Assembly (NCBI GenBank): GCA_030761205.1
Contig: JAULJL010000003.1
Location: forward strand, 32,956,301 to 33,020,300
Origin: Fremontodendron californicum
Lineage: Eukaryota > Streptophyta > Magnoliopsida > Malvales > Malvaceae
DNA: 64,000 nucleotides
Direction of reading: 5' to 3'
Part shown: positions 50,601 through 57,771 of the stretch, piece after piece
Numbering within the stretch: the first letter of the stretch is position 1
Layout of the letters: every line of letters begins with the position of its first letter
Made by a program: the position numbers and the translations under genes
The notes under the pieces: generated by a model
The model's database searches: none
Told to the model about the DNA's origin: nothing
What the model saw: only the letters and a program-made list of their open reading frames with translations

Positions 50601-53600
50601 TAGTGATGACTTTGATCCGAAAGATTTTCTAATGAATCATTTTAAAAAGAAATCTACCAAAAAATCCAGATACTCAAAACCTTCTTGCAGCCAGAAAAAT
50701 GACATAGACATAGACACAGAAATTCTCCCGCAAAAGAAAAAAATAGAAAGAAAATTTCCCATCTCAAATGGCTTGAAAGTCCCGGTTACGACTTATCTCT
50801 GAATGCTAATAATTCTCATTTCAACTTACCAAAAGACAGAGACTAAAGACTGAAACTTAACCAAATATTGTATAATTATGTGTGTAATTGTGTGTTTCTC
50901 TTCAGCAGCACTATATGATTTTCCTTAGCACCATCTTCACGTGTGAATAGTTTTTGACAGCTCCATCTTCAGACAAACATCGTCAAAAGAAGAGCTCCAC
51001 CTGCGGACAAATTTTCTCAAAATGAGAGCTTCACCTTCAGCCAAAGACTCTCCTCAAAAGAAGAGAAAAGATGTGACATGTCAATACTTTTCTTTATGTC
51101 TTTATCATTAGCTTTATATCTTGTAAAGCCACTATTAGTAAAAGTGACTTAGTTTGTTTGTTTTCTTTATAAAAAAAAAAAACAACTCCTTCCTCCAAAA
51201 AAAACTCAAGTTTTTCTCCCGTCCTTCTCTTGTAAGAAAATCCTTTGAAATATAGCTATGTCTTTTTAAACTTTTTTCCTTTTGGTTACTCTCTTCTTTA
51301 GTAGAATAGTTAGTATGAATCCACTACTCACACTTAGTAAGCAATGACATGAGTTATATGCTCTACAGTTGTCACTCTGGTGGATCCTCTGCATCATAAA
51401 ACTCATGAAGTTGATTACAGACCAAAAAATCCAAAACTGCAGAATTAGCACTGTAGCAAGATTACTATAGCACAACGGCATAGTATCATAAAAGTCGAGC
51501 CTTGACTAGACCAGTTCTCGAGAAAGCGATTGAGGGTCAAAAGTCGGCCAGAATACCTTGATCTATGTTTAAGTGTTCCGGTCTTCTATGGTATAGTCCT
51601 CTTTGTTATGGTCTACTTTGTTATAGTTCTCTTTGTATGAACTACTTTGTTTACGGTCTCTCTTAATTCAATGTCGATTCCTTCTTTTACAATAAAAGTA
51701 ACATGGCTTGCTTAGCCAAAAATAAAGTGTGAGATGTCAAGGAAGTGTCAATTAATATAACTCGTCGATATCACATCATAATTGGATCTATAGTCATGAA
51801 AAAATTGGAAAAAAAAAATTATATTCATTTTTGAAATTATAAATGGGGAATAAAATAAAAAAAATTCCAAAAATTTTAAATTTGAAAAAAAAAAAGTAGA
51901 AAATAAAAAAAAAAATAAAATAAAAAAGAAAAGAGAAAAGAGAAAGATAAGTCAAAGAGAGAAAAAAAATGCAAAAGAGAGATAAGGGAACGGGAAGGAA
52001 AGGTTGGCCAGTCATCAGTTTTATCAACAAATGAGATCACTATCAATCTAGCTTACTCTAGTAAATAGTCGTCAAGTTGGCAATGACATTGAGACGTCTT
52101 GGATCGCTCGATCGACCTCTTTTTCTCACTCTCCCTCCCTTCTCTCTCTACAACTCTTCCTCTTACTTTTTTTTTTCTATTTTCATTTTTTCATTTTTTT
52201 CAATTTTGATTTTTTTATATTTTCTTATTTTGATTTTTATTTAACAATCATTTTTTTTAGATTATACCTATAATGTTATGTTTACGAATTACCCAACTTA
52301 ACTTTCCATAGACAACTAAGACTTTATTATTGGTCATATGTAAATTTGCTCAAAAGTCGAGTATCTTCAAAGGCCCGACCCGAATTAGATCAGGTCTAGA
52401 TAAGGAATTTTATAATTCGGGCCGGTTTGGCCCGACCCGAATTACTATTTATTAAATAAAAAATATTTTTATTTAAATTTATAATTATAAGTATATAAAT
52501 ATTAATATAAAAATAATATTTTAATAATTTATGAACAATAAAATGAGCTTACGGATCGATCCGGCCCCTATCTAAAACTAGCTTTGATAAGGAAAAAATA
52601 TTTACCCAATCACGATTCGAACCAGCCCATGAGCAAGTCTAGTCTGTAAGTCACATCAACTTTTCGATAAAGAATTAGTTTGTGAGATAATGTTTTATGA
52701 AATACAATTCAAATATTTAATTATGAATTTTTATTTTTATTTTTTAGGTACTAAATTAACAAAAATGATATAATTTGGATATATTTAACCAAAGCAATAT
52801 CAAAATATTTAAACTCCACACTATTTCGCCATAACTTTTAGTGCTGCATTTGAGAATTCAGTGTGCATGAAAATAATAGCATATATATTAGCTAATGAAA
52901 ATTGTAAACAGTAGAAGTTTAGCACCCTATAATTGAACAAAGGACAATGCTATACGTATGCAACTATTACACGCAAATCATACATGCAACACTTATTTAT
53001 CCTTTCAAATTTTGTTTTCTTTCAATTTAGTTTTTATGTCTACTATATCAAATATAATTTTTATACAAATATGACTTTGATATCAAAATAGGCCCGAACA
53101 ATATAAGCAACAACTAAAAAAACAATTAAGAGCAAAAAATTAGATTATAAATTAAATAATTAATGAAAACATAATAATAAATAAAACACACTAAATTATA
53201 TTAAACAAATTATCTTATACAGAAAAGTAGACTACTTATAATATAAGGAGGCAATTACACGTTGAAAGCACACAGTATATTGCAAATGAAAGATCACACT
53301 GAAAATGAAATGCACACTTTTTTTTTATGTTTTTTGGCACACTGGAATAAATCTAAGCATTACAAACACTCAAATATACTGAAGGCTTAGAGAATGTTAC
53401 AGGTTATCTCAAGTATGTTTTCAGCTTTTTATTTTTTGAAGAAATGAGGTCTCCTTATATAGAGAATGGGAGATACTTGATTTTCTGTAGGTTGATTCTT
53501 TTATGATAAGGATTTTGTGGTTGAATTCTTTTTTGGTAAGATTTCTTAATTTTTTTTCTACATTATTGGGTTTTTGGTGGTCCAAGCATTATTGTTCTAT

Positions 53601-56232
53601 TTTTCTTGTAGTCTTCTTGGATTATTTTGTTGATACTTTCTTAATAGTTTTAGCACTAATTAAAATTATTCAAACAAAATGTCTTTTCTTGGAAAATGAA
53701 TAGTGCTTGAAGAAGGAGGATAGTATTCCACTAAAATTTCATATCTTTTTGCTGATTCTCCTAATGATTCTACTGTAGGGTCTCCTACTTCACATCTCTT
53801 TCTAAGTTCATTTTCTGTTGTCCTCTTTGATGAGCTACTAGATAATGACTCTAAATGTAATAATTCTTTTTTAGTTTATTTTAGTAGTATTTTCATTTCT
53901 AAGTGTGACATATTCAATGTGCATGGATATGAGAGATAAAGTTGTTGTAAAATTTTATCCACATAATTCTTTTCTTTTTGTGGCTGTTTTATAACAACTT
54001 TATTTATCATATCCATGCGCATTGAATATGCCACAATTAGAAAGAAAGAAATAAAAAATCCTACTAGAATCAATTAAAAAAAAAAAAAAAAACTTATGGA
54101 AAAATATACAACAACTCATCAAAGAGGACAACAAAAAAAGAACTCAAAAAGAGATATAAAGTAGGAGACCTTACAATAGGACCACTGAGAGAATGACGAT
54201 TTTTTTTTTTGAATTTTTAGTGGAATAGGGTCCCCTTTCTTTAAGCATCGTTTCTTTTCCAAGAAAAAAATACAATGTTTGAGTAGCTTTAGTTAGTGCT
54301 AAAGCCACTAAGAATGTGTTAACATAAGAATCCAAGAAGACTACAAGAAAAGTAGAATAATAATGCAAGACATATTGGACCACTAAAAACCAAAGTAGTC
54401 AGTATCGTATCGGTAGACGTACCGCTTTATTTTGATACTAGTATGTATCAGTACCGGTATATTCGATGTACTGTTTCAAATTTACTGGTATTTTTTAAAT
54501 ATTTATATATATATCATATAATAAAATATATATTATATACACGTACAAATATACATTAATTACATATATATATATATGTTTATATACAAATATAAATTTT
54601 CAAAATTATAAATATTTAATATCCAAATCTTTTAAACATAAATAAATATAAAAGTATTAGAAAAATATAATACAATATTATTAATTAGGTTCAATAGCTT
54701 AATTTAATAAATATATTTTATTTTTGAAAGAAATTATGGAAAAATAAAAATAATTATGACAAAAAAAGTATTTAAAATTGGTTAAAAAATCAAATAAGTA
54801 AAAGAATTAAAAAATCAAAATCTTATACCAATCGATATGGGTTGATACGTAATGGTATTGACCGGTATGGACCTGTACAAAAATTGAAACGGTACGATAT
54901 TGATAATATTTCAATTTTTTTCAAAATCGATGCAACCGATACCAGTACAGTACCAACTACCATGCTAAAAATCCATTAATGCAAAAGAATAAAAAATCTT
55001 ATCAAAAAGGAATCCAAACACAAAATTAATTACTTGGATGATTTTATTTAACTACCTATTCTAACTCAATCACTTAGCAGGACTTAGATCTCGTTTAGTA
55101 TTTTGTTGGCATTATTTTTGAGGTCAAAAATTGCGTTTCACCGTAAACGCAATATTAAACGGATAAAAAAATTTAGCTTTTACGGTTGAAATCATGGTTT
55201 GGCAATCCAAGCAAAAAAATAGAGCTTTTGGATTTTAGAAGCTGATTTTTGGATAAAATAATTTTATTATCTTTATATCTCTATTATTTTAAACATTTTT
55301 TTTTATATTACAATTTTTCACAAATTTTTTTACAGCAATACCAAACACTTAAAAATTCTTAAATCACAATTTTTTATCACACTTTTTTGAATCCAAATTT
55401 TTTTCAACTACAATACTAAACTAGCTCTTATTAAGATACGAAAAAGGATGATATATAATCAAACTTTCTTTAACACCTAACTTGAAAAAAATATGTGTTC
55501 ATCTATTATTCCTTATTGATCTATAAACTTAAGTGAAAACTAATATAAAATCTTTGTGAACTATAATAAAATTTTAAAAAATTTATATATGTGTGTTTAA
55601 TACGTGTCTTTAGTATATGTATATAACTTTCTCCTTGAACAAAATTTCCAAATCTCAAGTGACCCTACCAAAAATAAAGTTCCAAGTAGCTAAGACAAAA
55701 ACAAGATCAAAAGTAAATGAGCAGTATGAACAATGGCTCCATATGTAGTCAAGAAAAGAAGAATTAAATTAGAGAGAGGGAAGAAATTAACACACCAGCT
55801 ATCAAGGAAGATCTTGTCCTGAAGCACGGCCATCAAGGGGCCTAATGAAACCCCATCTTCATTCCGGACAAAGAATTCGGAGACAGGCGTCAAACTATAG
55901 AGCCTCTGACGATTAATTACCTGTTCATCATCATCAGCCACGGAGCAACCAACAATACTATGGCTGGCTAAAACTCTAAGGATGCGGTCCAGCATCGAGG
56001 GCGCCTCTGGATTCTTGGTAGCTAACTGTGCTGCTATCTCCTTTGGGGAGAGGTTGGCATCTGGACCAGCTTTGGCTATGATCTCAAAGATGTCAAGCTG
56101 AATTGCTGCATTCATAGACATGGGCAGCACAGAAGAGTTGACGATCTGGAGGGCATACGATAAGCTTTCTTGATCTTGCTCTTTATTACTAGTACTGTTG
56201 CCATAAAATTGGTTTTCTGCTGAAGATTCCAT
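23402..56232 (-). CDS. COMT-family O-methyltransferase, intact, four exons over 32.8 kb
   Basis: Exons are 55796..56232, 29711..30021, 24070..24134 and 23402..23698. The lengths 437+311+65+297 give 1,110 bp, or 369 residues plus stop, the usual COMT length. The family transfers methyl groups from S-adenosylmethionine to phenolic hydroxyls in the cytosol (lignin and phenylpropanoid metabolism). Visible parts are an N-terminal dimerisation domain (about 20-125), the SAM site DVGGGLG (211-217), GINFDLPHVI (233-242), GGDMF, and Lys271. The catalytic base is His275 in WILHDW, and Glu335 is retained. Asp303 replaces the second catalytic Glu, and several pocket residues differ from alfalfa COMT, so the substrate may not be caffeate. 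Start 56232 (MESSAENQ) is preferred over an upstream in-frame ATG at 56301. Introns 1 and 2 (25,774 and 5,576 bp) are full of transposons; intron 3 is 371 bp. Confidence 0.9.
24070..24134 (-). CDS. COMT-like gene, exon 3 (65 bp)
   Basis: This encodes the end of Gly250 through Lys271 (VEHVGGDMFESVPKGDAIFM then K). It is flanked by attacag (acceptor) and gtaaga (donor). It contributes the Asp and Lys that contact S-adenosylmethionine in COMT. Confidence 0.9.
24543..24932 (+). repeat. Copia 5' LTR
   Basis: 390 bp, TG...CA, with TATA box tataaata at 24728..24735. It is followed by the PBS at 24935. Confidence 0.95.
24935..24946 (+). other. Copia primer binding site
   Basis: tggtatcagagc lies two bases after the 5' LTR. 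It is complementary to the 3' end of initiator tRNA-Met, as in most plant Copia elements. Confidence 0.9.
25202..29307 (+). pseudogene. Copia gag-pol polyprotein, three disabling changes
   Basis: The frame opens at ATG 25202 (MGDLQVVGGIKKLNHKNYNT). Domains in order are gag/UBN2, zinc knuckle CYNCDKKGHMAKDC (about 25975), aspartic protease VDSGCSNHM (about 26185), GAG-pre-integrase WHMRLGHVSYSK, integrase core (HSDVFGP, TDNGGEYS, TPQQNGVAERKNRHL), reverse transcriptase (MDVKNAFLHGE, YVDDLIITGD) and RNase H (LYCDNQSAIRL). Defects are TAG at 25304..25306, where family members usually have Trp; TAG at 27761..27763; and a one-base deletion near 28950 that shifts RNase H out of frame. The domain order (integrase before RT) is diagnostic of Copia. 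This copy would need enzymes supplied by a relative. Confidence 0.92.
29302..29690 (+). repeat. Copia 3' LTR
   Basis: 389 bp, nearly identical to the 5' LTR. It is preceded by the polypurine tract ttgagggggagtg. Confidence 0.95.
29711..30021 (-). CDS. COMT-like gene, exon 2
   Basis: This encodes residues 146-250 and begins after the acceptor atatatag at 30022. It includes GGVPFDRVHGTNAFEY, ARFNQVFNTAM and the glycine-rich SAM loop DVGGGLG. The donor is g|gtaaca at 29710. The Copia element begins only 20 bp past this donor, leaving the splice site itself undisturbed. Confidence 0.92.
30437..30947. mobile_element. MITE-like element in COMT intron 1
   Basis: The ends are ggtccatttagatg and, inverted, ggtgcatttgaatt. 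The core gactagttactatagtggtg and aagcaacggtggtgg match the palindromic remnant at 15187..15345. No clear target duplication was found, so the borders are approximate. Confidence 0.55.
31388..33428. mobile_element. Non-autonomous CACTA (En/Spm) element
   Basis: The ends are CACTACAAGAGAACG and CGTTCTCTTGTAGTG, perfect inverted termini, with 3-bp duplications taa at 31385..31387 and 33429..33431. Subterminal arrays of ttaccgacggaatt-like units lie at both ends, as is usual for this superfamily. At 2.0 kb it has no transposase. The short ORF at its left end is made of subterminal repeats. Confidence 0.93.
32319..32779 (-). mobile_element. LINE 3'-end fragment inserted in the CACTA element
   Basis: It is flanked by a 12-bp duplication, taatatatgcta, at 32307..32318 and 32780..32791. 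A T run at the left end is the poly(A) tail of a minus-strand copy. Next to it, the reverse complement reads gttatttataaaattctttt, as is usual at plant L1 3' ends. There is no coding capacity. Target-primed retroposition is inferred from the tail and the long duplication. Confidence 0.75.
33564..33985. repeat. Left TIR of MULE B with four hairpin units
   Basis: It matches the reverse complement of 41072..41493. Between 33650 and 33890 lie four palindromes of the type gaaatcgccaccccccatgg followed by cgatttc. Confidence 0.85.
36569..37248 (+). repeat. 5' LTR of the 2.5-kb gypsy derivative
   Basis: 680 bp, TGATAGGATCC...CACATCA, with a TATA motif (tataaatata) at about 36929. Confidence 0.95.
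37897..38431 (+). pseudogene. Gypsy remnant: lysine-rich gag-like start joined to pol linker before RT
   Basis: The frame starts MSLTLCDEVKQALQEM and is highly charged (Lys/Glu/Arg coiled coil). It has one stop at 38071..38073 and then continues in the same frame. The end (LKDCEDLFSEELQDGLSPI followed by SGIVHHLDLIP) matches the segment just before reverse transcriptase in plant Ty3/gypsy pol. Everything from RT through integrase is absent. The 3' terminus resembles the final residues normally found before the PPT, so the deletion joined the RT start to the pol end. Confidence 0.7.
38432..39111 (+). repeat. 3' LTR of the 2.5-kb gypsy derivative
   Basis: 680 bp, the same ends as the 5' LTR, followed by the agctg duplication. 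Confidence 0.95.
39858..40675. repeat. MULE B subterminal array, about nine units of 92-98 bp
   Basis: Units begin catcagtcttatccattgca at about 39858, 39952, 40044, 40136, 40228, 40319, 40416, 40514 and 40606. They are the reverse complement of the 1..2360 array. Six inner units share a short deletion that removes part of catttgatggactg. Confidence 0.92.
41072..41493. repeat. Right TIR of MULE B with four hairpin units
   Basis: It mirrors 33564..33985. A few substitutions weaken individual palindromes (for example ccatggggagtggcg at about 41243). Confidence 0.85.
41504..43166. other. COMT intron 1 segment, AT-rich, no feature recognised
   Basis: The content is AT-rich with aaataaataaa runs (41930..42110). 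One GC-richer patch at 42135..42175 has the inverted pair aaggcac...gtgcctt. The short ORF at 42408..42626 shows no family resemblance and is taken as chance. Confidence 0.5.
43172..44662 (-). repeat. 3' LTR of the LOG-bearing element
   Basis: 1,491 bp. On the plus strand it begins tgatggagactc and ends gagttatca. It is 99.8% identical by eye to 48081..49571; the differences noted are near 43931, 43980 and 44520. Confidence 0.95.
44663..44680 (-). other. Polypurine tract of the LOG-bearing element
   Basis: On the minus strand it reads aatctaagtgtgggggtg, ending at the 3' LTR border. It is the counterpart of aagtttgggggta in the element at 8562..14800. Confidence 0.75.
44681..46314 (-). other. 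3' non-coding region of the LOG-bearing element
   Basis: About 1.6 kb without a credible ORF. It resembles the equivalent region of the Athila-like element at 10.5-11.9 kb in its opening (tgctagtcc...gcaa) and in long T-rich runs (45460, 46270). The only ORF, at 45944..46168, shows no family resemblance. Confidence 0.6.
46315..46334 (-). other. Conserved 8-bp-stem hairpin, counterpart of 11915..11934
   Basis: The plus strand reads tgacattg-tccc-caatgtca. The inner six pairs equal those at 11915..11934, and the outer two pairs differ but remain paired. It lies about 95 bp past the LOG stop codon. Confidence 0.5.
46427..47074 (-). CDS. LOG-family cytokinin riboside 5'-monophosphate phosphoribohydrolase, intronless, inside an LTR element
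   Basis: 215 residues, the normal LOG length, with no stop or frameshift. LOG enzymes cleave ribose phosphate from cytokinin nucleotides in the cytosol to release active cytokinin bases. Visible motifs are ICVFGGAYPG (12-21), the Rossmann loop YGGGSTGLMG (46-55), Arg96 in PERMTIM, and the signature PGGLGTLEE (111-119) with Glu119. Both residues held to be essential in the family (Arg and Glu) are present. It departs from typical plant LOGs at FCGS (here FGGA) and at the MHERK-type segment (here IPERM), and ends in a basic KRKRD tail. Plant LOG genes normally have several introns, so a captured cDNA is likely. Start 47074 (MESTSSQRIKK) is chosen for family length; an in-frame ATG at 47152 would add 26 residues. 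Activity is untested. Confidence 0.85.
   Translation of the reverse strand: MESTSSQRIKKICVFGGAYPGKNNIFADEAIRVGVILAQQKIQLIYGGGSTGLMGAVATAAHAGGSPVLGIVPKLFTDFCGPTVGKEIQVWSIPERMTIMYHSADAFIALPGGLGTLEEIACVASWSSLVTNKKPIGLLNINGYFSNLLSYLDNAVDNGFMFSEARRTIISATTIEDLLKKLQAYEYLSATVVSQTLGKRKRDMDEQGVDCTLSL
47119..47130 (-). promoter_or_regulatory. Possible TATA box upstream of the LOG ORF
   Basis: On the minus strand ctctatatatta lies about 45-55 bp upstream of the chosen ATG. This is close for a TATA box, so it may be chance or part of captured 5' flank. Confidence 0.25.
47402..47736 (-). pseudogene. Unrecognised decayed ORF between PBS and LOG
   Basis: On the minus strand the frame starting MHDGRVTVNVILLGFRPLIE runs 65 codons to a stop. 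It then stays readable past two stops in the same frame (through LVRKLDGKH) to about 47402. The composition looks protein-coding (balanced charged residues, no low complexity), but I do not recognise a family and it is not gag. It could be a second captured gene piece or a remnant of the original leader protein. Confidence 0.35.
47852..48013. repeat. Four copies of a 20-bp motif next to the PBS
   Basis: attaggcggtataaccagcc occurs at 47852, 47917, 47962 and 47993, with A-rich spacers. The cluster lies 45-230 bp downstream of the PBS in element orientation, the leader region where packaging signals usually sit. Confidence 0.85.
48058..48074 (-). other. Primer binding site of the LOG-bearing element
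   Basis: On the minus strand it reads tggcgccgttgccgggg, the tRNA-Asp-type PBS commonly reported for Athila elements (tRNA identity from memory). It matches 13291..13307 except at two positions. Confidence 0.8.
48081..49571 (-). repeat. 5' LTR of the LOG-bearing element
   Basis: 1,491 bp, directly followed on the minus strand by agtttt and the PBS. Confidence 0.95.
49669..51665. repeat. Large inverted repeat, arms of about 450-500 bp, in COMT intron 1
   Basis: The arms are 49669..50112 and 51165..51665. They share inverted blocks such as agagagaccgtaaa, ggaacacttaaacatagatc and tttaaaaagacata. The right arm has an extra stretch of about 37 bp near 51400. The centre (50200..51160) holds a decayed ORF followed by a promoter-like AT-rich stretch. 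A head-to-head arrangement of two leader regions, as in rearranged endogenous pararetroviruses, is one reading; a foldback DNA element is another. Confidence 0.7.
50200..50802 (+). pseudogene. Decayed ORF, possibly pararetrovirus-derived
   Basis: One frame stays readable for about 200 codons with two internal stops (about 50405 and 50570) and ends at 50800..50802. Its C-terminal part is rich in Asp, Lys and Ser, and no catalytic motif is visible. It is followed by about 350 bp of non-coding DNA, a ttctttataaaa box near 51160, and then the long leader-like right arm. That gene, promoter and leader order is reminiscent of Caulimoviridae, but without a search the origin is uncertain. It is inactive as it stands. 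Confidence 0.3.
51720..53504. other. COMT intron 1 segment, AT-rich, with a hAT-like remnant
   Basis: No gene was recognised. Around 52370..52640 there are repeated cccgacccgaatta and cgggccggtttggcc strings like those in the repeat at 62930..63720, suggesting an old small DNA transposon. The rest is AT-rich with A/T runs. Confidence 0.4.
53505..55020. repeat. Foldback element in COMT intron 1, arms of about 460 bp
   Basis: The left arm, 53505..53965, pairs with 53990..54391 plus 54965..55020. Inverted blocks include ctaagtgtgacatattcaat, tgttgtcctctttgatgag and ggtttttggtggtcc. The loop is only about 25 bp, so an RNA from either strand would fold into a long, mismatched hairpin. A later insertion (54392..54964) splits the right arm. 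No transposase. Confidence 0.8.
54392..54964. mobile_element. MITE-like insert in the right arm of the foldback
   Basis: It is flanked by ctaaaaacc (54383..54391) and ctaaaaatcc (54965..54974), an approximate duplication. The ends are tagtcagtatcgtatcgg and, inverted, tagttggtactgtactgg. It is absent from the matching place in the left arm. Confidence 0.6.
55087..55427. mobile_element. Tourist-like MITE, 341 bp
   Basis: The ends are GATCTCGTTTAGTATT and, in reverse complement, GAGCTAGTTTAGTATT. They are flanked by TTA at 55084..55086 and 55428..55430, the PIF/Harbinger target. It is non-coding and lies about 370 bp from the COMT exon 1 donor. Confidence 0.7.
55796..56232 (-). CDS. COMT-like gene, exon 1
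   Basis: This encodes residues 1-145 and two bases of Trp146. It covers the dimerisation/winged-helix region (YALQIVNSSVLPMSMNAAI, RILRVLASHSIVG, RLYSLTPVSEFFV). The donor is g|gtgtgt at 55795. The exon ends at the conserved COMT intron position within the W of DSW. Confidence 0.92.
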
Positions 56233-56427
56233 CGGAGAGCAAAGCCTTTTTCTCTCAATGAAACTTGGATGTGTGGACTTGGAAAGGAAAGGTTGATACA
56301 TAAAAATGAGGGCCGACTCTGGGTTTGGAAATTGGAATGAATCGGTTCTATCAGAAAAAAATTAAGCACATTTTTTTGTCGAAAAAAGAAATATTATTAA
56401 CTCACACTAAATAAAAAAGATTTCAAC

Positions 56428-56435
56428 TTTTATAG
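56428..56435 (-). promoter_or_regulatory. Candidate TATA box of the COMT gene
   Basis: On the minus strand ctataaaa lies about 195 bp upstream of the chosen ATG (56232). It predicts a 5' UTR of roughly 160 bp. It is the best-placed TATA consensus before exon 1. Confidence 0.4.
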
Positions 56436-57763
56436 AATTTTTTTTTTGGGTCAAAAAACAGCATTTCTCTTATTCTTGGAGGGGACCCATGAAAAGTGAA
56501 AACACGAGAAACATGATTTTAGCGTCCAGAAATCACGACCGACATAGACGAGGCCATTCCATTTACAGCGCTTGCAAATGAAACGAGTGGTAGCTGAAGC
56601 CTCAAGGTGCCAAACTACGTGTCAATCACCTCAACTTTTGTTTTTGTTTTTTCTGATTACAAGCCAATAATTACCTTTATTGACAAAGTCTTTCCTTTTT
56701 ATCGATTTGTGCGTGTCATCCTTGACAAAGCCTATAAAGACTTTCTTTTAGCTTAAAGGCTTGAAACCAGAAAGTATAAGACTAGATTATTATTCTTTTG
56801 CTTTTTATTAATCATTATAAATTTTTTTATTTGAAAAAAAAAGTTTAAATCCTTCTTTTTATATAAAAAAAAAATTAGTTAGAGTCAATAAATATTTCAT
56901 ATAGTATTTTTATTGTATTAAAATAACTTGTGGGGTATTTTACTCATTAAAGCAACTAAGATAAAATTAAATAATATGATTGATGGGCGAATTGCAGCAA
57001 AGATAGATAAAATTTAATAATCTTTAATCTATAATATGTATATATATATATATAAGTATGAATATCGATAATCTTTTGAACTAACGAAATAATTTATTGT
57101 TATTCATTATATTATTAATTTATCATTTTAAATATTTTATTAATAAAATTTATTCAATTTATAAATAAAAATTATAATTCTATTGAAAGACTTTAGTTAA
57201 ATAGATTTGTTTGATAATAAATAAAAAAGAATTAAAATTTACATGGAATTACTTTATCTTCAAAGTTATAATTTTTCATTATTAACCTTAAAAAGTATTA
57301 AAAAAAAGTTACATTAATTTATTTTAAATCATAATGAAATTTTTAATTATTTATATAATATGTAATTTCATGCTCAATATATAATTTTTTATAAATAAAT
57401 AAGTTTTTATAATATAAATATTTTTTATTATATTATAAATAGTAATAAGATTTATTTCATTCTTATTTACGATTTTTTATTATAAATATTAATAAAATTT
57501 ATCATTGAAAATTTTAATATTATGATAGAATTTAAATAAAAAAAAACTATTAGAACATTTTAGATAATGCTTTTAACAAATAAATATAGTGAAATAATGT
57601 TTTATTTTATTCATTTAAATTTTATGAATTTCTAGCATTTTACTATTAATTATTCTTTATTTATGATTTTATTTTATTTTACCAATCTTACAATTTTCTT
57701 AAATTAGTGTCAATTAATGAATGATGGATTATTTTCAAAGTATTTATTATCTATCATGATTAG
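56436..57763. other. COMT upstream region, AT-rich
   Basis: No gene was recognised. The first 330 bp are relatively GC-richer and gene-like in composition. Beyond 56780 the DNA is strongly AT-rich with tatatata runs (57040). Confidence 0.45.
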
Positions 57764-57771
57764 CTTACAAC

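Noticed and set aside
56233..56301. Upstream in-frame ATG for COMT (adds 23 residues)
   Set aside because: The extension is not typical of COMTs, and the start at 56232 gives the usual length. It cannot be excluded without a transcript.
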